DNA of 64,000 nucleotides from Tamarix chinensis (Eukaryota > Streptophyta > Magnoliopsida > Caryophyllales > Tamaricaceae): positions 96,240,132-96,304,131 of the forward strand of contig CM060174.1 of NCBI GenBank assembly GCA_030549775.1, written 5' to 3'. Shown here one piece after another: positions 22,471 to 31,473 of this stretch (positions within the stretch are counted from its first letter, which is position 1; each line of letters begins with the position of its first letter). A program made the position numbers and the translations under genes. The notes beneath the pieces are model-generated. The model did no database searches. It had not been told where the DNA came from and saw nothing but the letters and a program-made list of their open reading frames with translations.

Positions 22471-23498
22471 CAAATACTATAGCTAGTTGATATATTTCCA
22501 AATGGATTAAAGCCATCACTAGCTAAAAACAAGCATTATGTTATGAGAATTAGAAGAAAAGTCTAAACATATAGAATCAAACAAATTCCATCCCACACCA
22601 TCATCTGGATATTATAAGCTTCCATCTCTAGGTCACTTTTCATTGTGACATCTTATGTGTTCAGAAATCTTAGATGACATGAAAAATCTTTATAATTTAA
22701 GAATGAGAGAAAAATGACATAAAAATCTTATATGGAATTTTCTTCCCCTTTCTTGCACTATCACCATTACTATTCCATCGAGACTCACCACAAACCAGTT
22801 AAACACCTTTTGCTACATGTTCCTTACTAAAAAGTACAAAATAATTCTTACAAGCATCAATCTTATTATAGCGTAATCCCAAATCATTAGTATACTTTTT
22901 TGCTTCATAAGCATTTTTAGGAAAGTCATCAAGGGAAGGAAAAACCTGTTTTAGTAACTCAAGTGACATAGTTAATGATTTGTCACTCCAATTATTAACA
23001 TACTCTATATAAAGCAAGTTAATCATAAATATTAATTTTGTGTAAGTATCACAACTTGGATATAACTCTATCTTGGCATATTTCATCAATCTAACAAATT
23101 TATGTGGAAAATGAGAATGACCACCTTCATTACTACATTAACTATCTCTTTCATTTATCATATCATGCACCATTTGTAATGTCTCATCAAATCCATTATC
23201 TTCTTGTTCAAACTCAATATCACTAAATCCATCTTCATTTGCATTAGAACTAACAACAAGAGCAAACTATGTTTCACCATGATAAATCCATGGATTGTAA
23301 TCTTTCAAAAAAAACATAAACAAGTAGGTGCTGAAATACAACTGTTTTAGCATGGTATAGAGTAAGATGACAAATGTTGCATGGATATTTTATTTTATTT
23401 TCTTATGTAGTATTTGAATAGGTCCAATTCACTCTATTTACACAATTAGCTTTGAGGCAATCACTAGAATTATTATAGTTCATCCAAGTGTTGTCCAA
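22471..23498 (-). pseudogene. TNP2 transposase (CACTA-1), N-terminal segment
   Basis: The minus-strand reading begins near 23498 with DNTWMNY, where the usual MD start appears as TTG GAC. It continues through a transposase-associated domain (PCNICHLTLYHAKTV, then NPWIYHGE). The TNP2 N-terminal part follows: ELYPSCDTYTKL, LLKQVFP, YEAKKYTNDLGLRY, CGESRWNSNGDS and, at the lower end, LASDGFNPFGNIS. These are hallmark blocks of plant En/Spm TNP2 proteins. The longest open stretch is 22799-23089, with stops on both sides. The segment stops abruptly at 22470, where a gypsy LTR end (GTGTTACA) abuts it. It is non-functional, and the family assignment is strong. Confidence 0.8.
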
Positions 23499-25060
23499 TG
23501 GTTTTTACCCTTTTGTATTATAAATTAATCAACCACTTGATAAAGAATTAACTAACATTATTGAATTCTATAGATAAATAATCCTAAAATAGATTAATTC
23601 GAAAGTTTGAGTCTTCAAATATATAAACCAAGTCATTATACCAAAATTTCCAAATTTTTTATCTTAATGAGAAAGAAATTTATAATGCATTAGATCCTAA
23701 AAGTTACAGGTCTTGCACCTAGGGTTTGGGTAATGTAGTTTTTTGTGCCATATTCTTTAAAAAAAACTCCATATCGATTCAAGAAAGTGTTGTAAAGCGA
23801 CAGTTAAAACCCTACTTTTTAGTATCCTTACTAAATTGCTAGATAAAGATTAACTCATATACCAACGAAGAATTGACTAATATTCTTCAAATTAATGATT
23901 TATGATAATATGATTAGAGAATTAAGATTTGAAAGGCATTAAGCTAATAGCTGATATAGTCATATTCATCACTCTAAATTACTACTAAAAAAATTAAGCA
24001 ATCAAATACATTTCTACAAAAAGTATAAATTGAGAATAAAAAGAATACCTCTTATGCAATTTATAAATTAGACGGTAGACCTAGAATGAACATTTATCTT
24101 ATTGTGAACCTACAATAAGTAATGGATTTGGTTGGAAGATGCAACTAGCTATCTCCAACTTTTTCGTTGAATTATACTTGGTCAGGCTTAAGCAAAATTA
24201 GAGTAAAATAATGACAATTTAGGGATGAGATTGATTGAACACCAAAGTAAATTTGAGATTGGTTGGTGATGGATTCCATCAAGTATATATGAGTGGCAAA
24301 CAACAGGCTACAAGCATCTAGCCATTACTAGGGTTCGTCGTGCAATGGATGGTGAATCTCAAGTAAGAGAAGGAAATTGATGGCATGAGAAGATGTTGAT
24401 GGATTCCATCAAGTATGAGTGGTTCACAACAGGTTGCAAGCATTTATCCATTACCAAGGTTCATCATGCAATGGATAGTGAAGCTCAAGTAAGAGAAGAA
24501 AATTTAAGGCATGAGAAGAGATTAGGTTGAACGACCCATTTTTCCCTTGACTAAAACAAATACATAATGAAAATTTGTATACGTCTTTTTGTTGTTGTTG
24601 AGTTATATATATGTTTTACTTTTTTAATACTTAATACATAAATAGATGGTAAACCAAAGTTTATTGATTTTTGTTAATTTTTTAATTAAAAGTTTATATG
24701 TCCAATTAATTGTGGCAATTACTAATTTATTGCAATAGTATAATATTTTTGCAAAAAAAAATATCATATTTGTTGGACTATATAATGACTTTTGGCTACT
24801 AAATTTTAATTTGTTGCTATATAACTATAAATTTCAACTAAATTAAATTTGTTGCAATAATTATATACTTTTGTGGAAAATTAGTATTTACCACTATTTT
24901 TTGTTATAAAATTTACAATTTATTGAGTGGAAGATATTACGATGCATCTATATCTAGCATTGTTACAAAATAAATAATGCATTATGATTTTTTCTAAGTC
25001 TCCTCTTCTATGTTATAGAGACCAAGACGAAGTCTCTTGACCTTATAGCTTAGACTCTAG
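23499..25060. other. Probable 5' non-coding part of CACTA-1
   Basis: Lies upstream of the TNP2 start on the minus strand. It holds a 130-bp tandem duplication and, near 24700-24920, repeated TTTATTGCAATA/TTGTTGC.ATA motifs that could be subterminal repeats. No CACTA terminus was found with confidence, and no other gene is visible. Confidence 0.35.
24268..24527. repeat. Tandem duplication, period 130 bp
   Basis: Two units both beginning GATGGATTCCATCAAGTAT (24268 and 24398). They share ACAACAGG.T.CAAGCAT, CATTAC.A.GGTTC and GCTCAAGTAAGAGA-like blocks. Confidence 0.85.
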
Positions 25061-27086
25061 TCAAGTAGGATCCCTTTCTCAAGGAATATTATTTTGGCGC
25101 TCACATCACACCATGTCAACACAACTCATCAAGTTCCAAAACCCATCAAAGTGTAAAGCGAAGTTCTTGAAAACATTTATAGGTTTCATACTTAGGAGAG
25201 AAAAGTAAATGCAGTGTGAATTATTGGGTCCAAGTCATGAAAAGGGAAACACGCTAGGATAAACATGTCATGTGGGTTGTAGACAACCTTGTACTAACTC
25301 ATTCTAGACTCAACTTTCAATGTAACACCCTCACTTTATTCACTAGAGCACTCCTCTCATGTGTTTAATTACATGAATTGATTTTGAAGTTTTGCTCAAG
25401 TCCTTACGCTCATGAACATGATCACCAATATGCTTGCAATACTTCTCATTTTTTTCACTACTAGAAAAGACATAGAACACACAAAAATTATGAAGTTTTA
25501 TTCAAGGTTGTAATGGGGCCAAAGTAAGAAGGGTAGGATTGTATTTTGAAAGCAATGTTAATAGGCTCATAACTAAAGGAGTGTGAGTAACACCAACATT
25601 CAAGACTCATAAACCTCATTTGACTTTCTTTTTCTCTTTTTTCAGCCAACCCAACTTCTTAATCATGAAAATTTAAACCCTGGATTCTTATTTATTCACC
25701 ATCTTCTTTTTCCCTTTAATTCATCCTTCATTTCCTTTTTTCCCTCTCTACTATTGTCCTTGTTTCTTCTCTTCTTTTCTCTCTCTTTTTTTATTAATTA
25801 TATAGCAAATACTCACTTTCCACACCTCCTCCATGCCTATCTTACACCACACTCATAACCTCATTTAATTTACTCATCACTCTTGTAATTTTATACTAAG
25901 GTTGGGATATGGGAAATAAGGTTACAAGCGTGGTTAAATCAATAAATTAGGCTAATAGTACAAAGAGGTTAGGAAAAGATAGATCATTTAGATTAGGGTA
26001 TTTAGCTAATGTGGATCATTAGTTAAGAAAATTTTCTTGTGTCATCTTTAAGCATGTCCAAGATAAATGTAACTTTGAAGAGAACCAATGCAAGTTTAGT
26101 TTCGCAAGCCATGGCAGGTCGTCACAACAAGAAAGAAAATGAGAATATTTTTGATGAATCAATCTTGTATTCTCAAAGTCTCACATGGTCCAAATAAAAA
26201 ATGTTAACTCTAATCCTTCAAATCATAGAATGAATGAACACATAAGTTACACTACAATGAACTACAGGAAAGTCCCAATGCATGCATGACCTTAATTTTT
26301 TCCATCACAACCACACTCATTCTAGAAAAATGCAACCAAAACATGTATACTCAAAATTTAAATCGTTTTCAAGAAAAATTTAAGGAGTCTCAACAAGTCA
26401 AGTTAAATAAACTCAATGCAACTTCATGCTACAGTTGATAAAATCAAAATTCTACTAAGAACTGATAGGGGTTTATTAGAATCGAATTCTAAAATCGAGT
26501 CATTGGATCGTAAAATCCTACAAATAGCATAAAAACATGACTTAGATATACATGTGTGTAAAAAAACATAATTGAATTTGAAAACCACTAAAAAGATCCT
26601 TAATTCTTAATTTTTTTTTATTTGGTCACTAATTAAGTAATAGCAAGTAAGCAACACAAATTGTCGATTATATGGATAAAATATTATTACTATATGGACT
26701 ATGCATACAACAAAACTAACAATACTAATAAAATAAAATAAAACAAAATAGGATAATTATGAACTAAAAAAAATCAGTAAATAAATAACATCACTAATTT
26801 AATAATTTTTTTCCTCTTTTTATGGAGTTTGAATTTTTTATAAATATTTTTTTCCAAGAATCGACTTCACTTATATCGCGCTTGTGAATTCTTAGTATTG
26901 GTTTGTGGTCCATATATAGTACATACAAAATAGCAGGTTTAAGGAATATACATATAAACAACCCGACATTTCCTCCGCTTAACGTGCACGTCGTTCTTGT
27001 GATGAAAAGAAGAGGAATAATGGAAGTCAAAGACGAATAGTCCTTCAATACGAAACCAATCATTGTTTTAAAGCGGGGGCCTAGTC
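25061..27086. other. Intergenic, no gene recognised
   Basis: Contains TGTAACACCCTCACTTTATT at 25320, which looks like an LTR terminus without a partner. It also contains CACTACTAGAAAAGACA at 25457, which looks like a CACTA terminus without a partner. The 89-codon ORF on the minus strand at 26794-27063 has no recognisable domain. A pyrimidine-rich tract lies about 25620-25800. Confidence 0.4.
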
Positions 27087-27104
27087 AGAGAGAGAGAGAG
27101 AGAG
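27087..27104. repeat. (GA)n microsatellite upstream of SOT
   Basis: A short AG run about 255 bases before the sulfotransferase start. Plant promoters often carry GA tracts; no regulatory effect can be shown from the sequence. Confidence 0.85.
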
Positions 27105-27245
27105 ATACAATCACTTACTGATGTGAAAATTGAATGATCGTCTCTAGCAGACAGCATGACAATAACTTAAGTGTTTCGTCTAGTTGTGATGAACAAGAAT
27201 TATTAGACACCAGCAATAGTATAAATGGTGAACGTTAGATGAACA

Positions 27246-27251
27246 CACGTG
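27246..27251. promoter_or_regulatory. G-box candidate
   Basis: A CACGTG hexamer inside ACACACGTGTTA, 68 bases before the TATA box of the sulfotransferase gene. G-boxes are bound by bZIP/bHLH factors in plants. A single hexamer is weak evidence. Confidence 0.4.
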
Positions 27252-27313
27252 TTAGTGGAACGACCGGTCGAACCTCTCGGTCTAATTGTGTTCTCACTAA
27301 AGTTTGTAACCGT

Positions 27314-27320
27314 TATAAAA
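27314..27320 (+). promoter_or_regulatory. TATA box of the sulfotransferase gene
   Basis: TATAAAA lies 46 bases before the ATG at 27360, predicting transcription from about 27345. That start would skip an out-of-frame ATG at 27328. A second TATAAAT at 27220 is a possible alternative, but transcripts from it would include that upstream ATG. Confidence 0.6.
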
Positions 27321-27359
27321 GGAGATCATGAGAACCATCGCATATACTCAAAAGTCAAC

Positions 27360-28409
27360 ATGGCAGCGAACTCCGATCAAGCATTTCCCTCTCCCTCTCC
27401 CTCTCCAACTCCTAATTCTGGTTCTGCCCGATTCAACTCAAACTGGCGGGTGGATATAAGCCAAGAATGCAAGGATCTGGTGTCCACCCTACCTACTGCA
27501 AAAGGGTGGAAGGAAGATCGGTATTACCAGTACCAAGGCTTTTGGTATCCAGAATTTATCCTTCAAGCAACATTAAACATACAAAAAAACTTCGAAGCTC
27601 ATGACTCCGATATCCTCATTGTTACCCCTCCTAAATCGGGCACCACTTGGTTGAAAGCCTTGATATATACTGTGGTGAACCGAGCACGTTTTCCCCCAAA
27701 TACCGAGAGCCACCACCCTTTAACCACTACTAATCCTCATGACATTGTGCCATTCTTAGAGTTCAAGTTATACCTTCAAAGCCAAGCGCCCGATCTTTCT
27801 TCTACGATCACTTCTACTCCTCGTTTGTTTGCGACACATATGCCTTTGATTTCGTTGCCTGAATCCGTTAAGAACTCGAATTGTCGGATCGTTTATCTTT
27901 GTAGAGATCTAAAGGATACCTTTATTTCCTTTTGGCACTTCATGAATAAAATGAGATCTCCATCACAGGGGTCGCTCGCAATTGAAGAAGCCGTTGATAT
28001 GTTTTGCGAGGGAAAATCTGCATTTGGACCCTTATGGGATCATATTCATGACTATTGGAAGGCAAGTCAAGAGAAACCTGAAAAGATTCTCTTCCTCAAG
28101 TTTGAAGAGTTGATTGAGCAAACCCAAGCTCATTTGAAGCGTTTAGCTGAGTTCATCGGATATCCATTCTCGCCTGAAGAAGAGAAGGTGGGACTTTTGG
28201 AGGAAATCATAGAGTTATGTAGTTTTGATAGCTTGGCCAACTTGCAAGTTAACAAGAAAGGGAAGATATCCACCGGTCAAGATAGCGATGCATTCTTTAG
28301 GAAGGGGCAAGTTGGAGACTGGAAAAACTATCTTACCCCTGAGATGGCTTCACGATTCGATCAAATCATGAAACAAAGATTTGAGGGCAGCGGACTAAAG
28401 ATTAATTAG
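27360..28409 (+). CDS. Cytosolic sulfotransferase (SOT family), intronless
   Basis: It should transfer sulfate from PAPS to a small hydroxylated acceptor in the cytosol. The acceptor (flavonoid, hydroxyjasmonate, brassinosteroid or other) cannot be told from sequence. The product is 349 residues, the usual length for plant SOTs, and has no intron. Visible motifs are PKSGTTWLKAL at 91-101 (5'-phosphosulfate loop), NPHDIVPFLE at 125-134 and THMPL at 159-163, with His160 as likely catalytic base. Then come YLCRDLKDTFISFWHF at 179-194 (Arg182 and Ser190 for the 3'-phosphate) and RKGQVGDWKNYLTP at 314-327. The N-terminus has an SPSPSPTP low-complexity stretch at 11-18. The ATG at 27360 is the first in-frame ATG; the longer open frame from 27249 begins with GTG, lies upstream of the TATA box and is not a plausible eukaryotic start. 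All key residues are present and there are no breaks, so I expect it to be functional. There are no neighbouring genes, only repeats. Confidence 0.95.
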   Translation: MAANSDQAFPSPSPSPTPNSGSARFNSNWRVDISQECKDLVSTLPTAKGWKEDRYYQYQGFWYPEFILQATLNIQKNFEAHDSDILIVTPPKSGTTWLKALIYTVVNRARFPPNTESHHPLTTTNPHDIVPFLEFKLYLQSQAPDLSSTITSTPRLFATHMPLISLPESVKNSNCRIVYLCRDLKDTFISFWHFMNKMRSPSQGSLAIEEAVDMFCEGKSAFGPLWDHIHDYWKASQEKPEKILFLKFEELIEQTQAHLKRLAEFIGYPFSPEEEKVGLLEEIIELCSFDSLANLQVNKKGKISTGQDSDAFFRKGQVGDWKNYLTPEMASRFDQIMKQRFEGSGLKIN

Positions 28410-28513
28410 ATTGTCTTGTGTTTCATGTTATATGTATGTGTTTGTTTTGCGTTTTCGGTAATTGTGAGTGCGTTTAAAGATCATTTGACTATTTGTTTTG
28501 TTATCATTGAACA

Positions 28514-28519
28514 AATAAA
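28514..28519 (+). terminator. Candidate polyadenylation signal of SOT
   Basis: AATAAA about 105 bases after the stop codon, preceded by a T/G-rich stretch (TTTGTTTTGCG and similar) that could act as a far-upstream element. Confidence 0.5.
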
Positions 28520-29419
28520 TTCACACAAAGCCTTTGCTACCAACAAAAGTTTCTGTATAAATAATACGCAGGAAGATGTGAGAGTCTAGGAAGGAAACAA
28601 ATAATGAAAGTATGACTCAAAAGCAAGATTTACTAATTTAGGGAGAAACAAATTTGAAAGTAAGAGGAGCACCAACAATGTTACTGAGATATGTTTGTGT
28701 GGTGTTTATTTGTTTGCGGCTTTTTTCTTCTTTTTGCTGGCTGTGGATGATCTCCGATGTCAACCGATCATTAGGGTGAAAATTGAGAACTTTTCATTGA
28801 TACCACTAGAACAAGGGTTTATATTAAAAGCACTGTCACCCAAATAAACTACTATATATGACCAAGAAAACCAGCGTACGCTAAAGTTTAAACAATTGAA
28901 TAAATTAGTGTAAGCAATTAAAAAAATATAGTATGCAAATATTAGGAGAAAACGGCCACATTTTTATAAATAATAGTATATACTTATGTTACATGTTATA
29001 AAACTAGTGCAAATAGAAAAATATTTCATTGGATGCAATTAAAAAACCTACTGTAAATAATTATGGAGGCTACAATCTCTTAATATTAAACAACGACGAC
29101 AGCAACAATTATAATACCAACATTTTAATTAGAAATACATACATACTTATGTTACAAACTCAAGAAACTATGAAATTAGAAATGGAAACTAGTATATGTT
29201 TTTAAAGAAACTAATGCAAGCAATTAATGTGTGTGTGTGTGTGTATAATCAAGAAACAAGCATAAGTAACTAAGAAAACTATCGAAAGTTTTTAAATCTT
29301 AAAAAGATAGATTATTTTCATTATGTGTATATATGTATGTATGTATGTATATGAGACATATCTAGTGAGAATCATATGATAAAAATTGATAATCACCTCT
29401 AGTTGTTGAGTTATTTATA
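28520..29419. other. Intergenic, AT-rich
   Basis: No gene is seen. A GT microsatellite (29228-29246) and an ATGT tetranucleotide run (29333-29352) are present. Confidence 0.5.
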
Positions 29420-29800
29420 GAAGTTTTCTCCACCATTTAAGGATAGTTTCCATCATCTACTGATGATAATTTTTTTAAAATGGAACATAAATGTATGATA
29501 TTTATAACAAAAATATTACAACTATTTTTTCTTGACACTTGATACTACAATTTCTTAAGTTAATTACAATAGTTTTTCCACCACTTAAGGTAATTTTCAC
29601 CACCTGCTGAGTATAGTTTTATAACCTGAAATATATATAGCAAAACATAATATTTACAAAAATGTTACTACTTTTTTTTCCTAACACTCAAATACTATAG
29701 TTTTTAATGCAACTTACATTAGTTCCCTCAATACATTGAGTGTAGTTTCTTCCAACTATGAAGTGTAGTTTCCTCAACTATTGCAATGTTTTAATCTTAA
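29420..29800 (-). repeat. Dispersed repeat with ~150-bp tandem units, copy 1 (inverted)
   Basis: The complement resembles the tandem block at 47526-48030. Shared strings include TATTTGAGTGT.A, TTGTAAATATTATG and GGTGGTGAAAATTAC/GTGGAAACTAC patterns. Roughly two to three degenerate units are present. Confidence 0.55.
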
Positions 29801-29994
29801 CCTTTCATCTTTAACCTAACCGTTCATATGAATAGTTTTCAATTTTCTCACCAAAATGTTGATCTCATTAGACATTCTCCACCCACCCCCACTCATACAC
29901 ACATGTGCACGTGATATTAGGTTAAAATGAGAACTAAGGACCAATAATAATTCTTTAGATTGATGTAAATAAATGGTTATGGTTTTAAGAAGAA

Positions 29995-30095
29995 TCAAGC
30001 AAATTAAACCACAAACATTAAACTTTAAACCTAAACCCCAAACCTTAAATCATAAACCCTAAACACTAAGCACTAACCCTAAACCCTAAACTATA
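29995..30095. repeat. Degenerate telomere-like AAACCCTA tract
   Basis: Repeats of CTAAACCCTAAAC and variants (TAAACCCCAAACC, CATAAACCC), with only a few perfect AAACCCT heptamers. Confidence 0.7.
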
Positions 30096-30742
30096 ACATC
30101 TCAATTTTCAAAAACATAAACTTTTCTTTGAAATGGTTTCTAGGATCCAAATAAAAAACTAAGAATGTTATCGCCACATCCAACATAGAGAATGCATTAT
30201 CAATACCCAATTTGTGCTAAGATTCTTGGTGAAAAGTATTCTCATATCCTATAATCAGGTATGACAAATACCTAATCCCAAAGTCAATACGAGATTATAA
30301 AATAGTACCAAAAAGAATAATGAGATCAAACATAACATAATTAATGTAACAAAATAGATATTCATATACATAAACTGAGTTAGATTTATATGCAAAAAAA
30401 TAGAGAAAATAGTATTCAAATAAGTCTAGTTTATGTCCCACCCCAATATCACACTTATAGTCCATGTTCCAACATAGACTCCCACATCTAAACATGCACA
30501 CATATATCTGGAAAAAAATAGTATCAATATGCTAAACGTATTAAGTAAATGTTCCTTACTAAAAATTACAGCATGAAATCACATTAGTCGCATAGAATCA
30601 TGCTAAAACAAGAAGAATATTGTAGAACATGCAAACATGCATATGACTCATAGTAAAATTCATCAGAAATCCACTATTTATAATTATTCATATTATTCAT
30701 CAAAACCCTAAAAATCTCATAAAGCACTTAGAATAATACAAA
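30096..30742. other. Intergenic, nothing recognised
   Basis: AT-rich with no coding homology. The short minus-strand ORF at 30295-30501 has no domain. Confidence 0.5.
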
Positions 30743-31299
30743 CACTACAAAAATGATGTCAAACATATAAAATATGAAAAGTCCCACACATATGAGATCC
30801 ACTATTTTTTCTATTTTTTATTTATGTTATTACGCTATCCATTTCCCATACCTACTCATTTTATGATGTACAAAACACTATAGTCCATTTATCCCACTTA
30901 CTGTTTATTTTTATATAATGTTATTTTTATTCACTTATCCATCTCCAAAACATAATGTTACTCATATCTTGCATGGTTATGGCTTAATGATGTATAACAC
31001 TATAATGATGACCACTAAGGTGACCTATAACATTGCGATTATGGCCACTAGGGTAACTTAAAGCCTAGAAACCATGGCCAACATAACATCTATAACACTA
31101 TTAACTATAACAAAAAAAACACCTATAGCACTACCAGAACTAGTACACAAATTGGAATACATGATAGCTAGTATAAAGCAGTTTATTAATGAGATATCGT
31201 ATATTTCCTTGTCCAATAAGAAAAAAGATGGAGGGATAATTATTGTATTTTAAGCAAAAATTATACACAAAGGTTTTTCTATTTAATAGCCTTGTCTAC

Positions 31300-31473
31300 C
31301 CTTACTAAGAACAGTAATTTTTGGATAAGGGTATGCATGGTGGTTATATAGCAAAACTATTGTTATACTTTCATTTTGCAAAACATATAAATAGTGGTTT
31401 TGGTATATAACCATCATGTATACCCTTACCGACAATAGTAATTTTTGAATGAGGGTATATACAATGGTTATAA
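31300..31473. repeat. Interleaved inverted and direct repeats
   Basis: Arms at 31323-31357 (GGATAAGGGTATGCATGGTG...) and 31397-31430 are near-perfect complements of each other. The block ACAGTAATTTTTGGATAAGG near 31311 returns as a direct repeat near 31434. The layout suits transposase-binding subterminal repeats of a CACTA element. Confidence 0.65.

Larger units (their letters stand above)
5300..23498 (-). mobile_element. CACTA-1: decayed En/Spm transposon hosting a stack of LTR insertions
   Basis: Five separate minus-strand segments (22471-23498, 18704-19082, 13776-14053, 6340-7690, 5356-5774) read in order as consecutive parts of a single TNP2-type CACTA transposase, from the transposase-associated domain to the C-terminal domain. 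The gaps are LTR-type insertions. Four of them have perfect 5-bp target duplications: CATAT for D, TCTCA for X, CACAC for A and TTATG for B. Removing each insertion with one duplication copy rejoins the transposase reading. Stops and small frameshifts in every segment show the transposase is dead. The terminal inverted repeats of the CACTA itself were not identified, so the outer limits given are those of the coding homology, not the true ends. Confidence 0.8.

Noticed and set aside
19083..22475. A target duplication for the copia/gypsy block in CACTA-1
   Set aside because: CAAAT follows the right end, but on the left only its complement (GTATTTG) is present; the left border is not resolved.
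25320..25475. Isolated LTR-like (TGTAACACCC) and CACTA-like (CACTACTAGAAAA) termini
   Set aside because: No partner ends or target duplications were found, so no element could be drawn.
26794..27063. 89-codon minus-strand ORF upstream of SOT
   Set aside because: No domain and no sign of coding constraint; probably chance.
27249..27359. 37-codon upstream extension of the sulfotransferase
   Set aside because: It opens with GTG, contains the TATA box and does not look like an SOT N-terminus.
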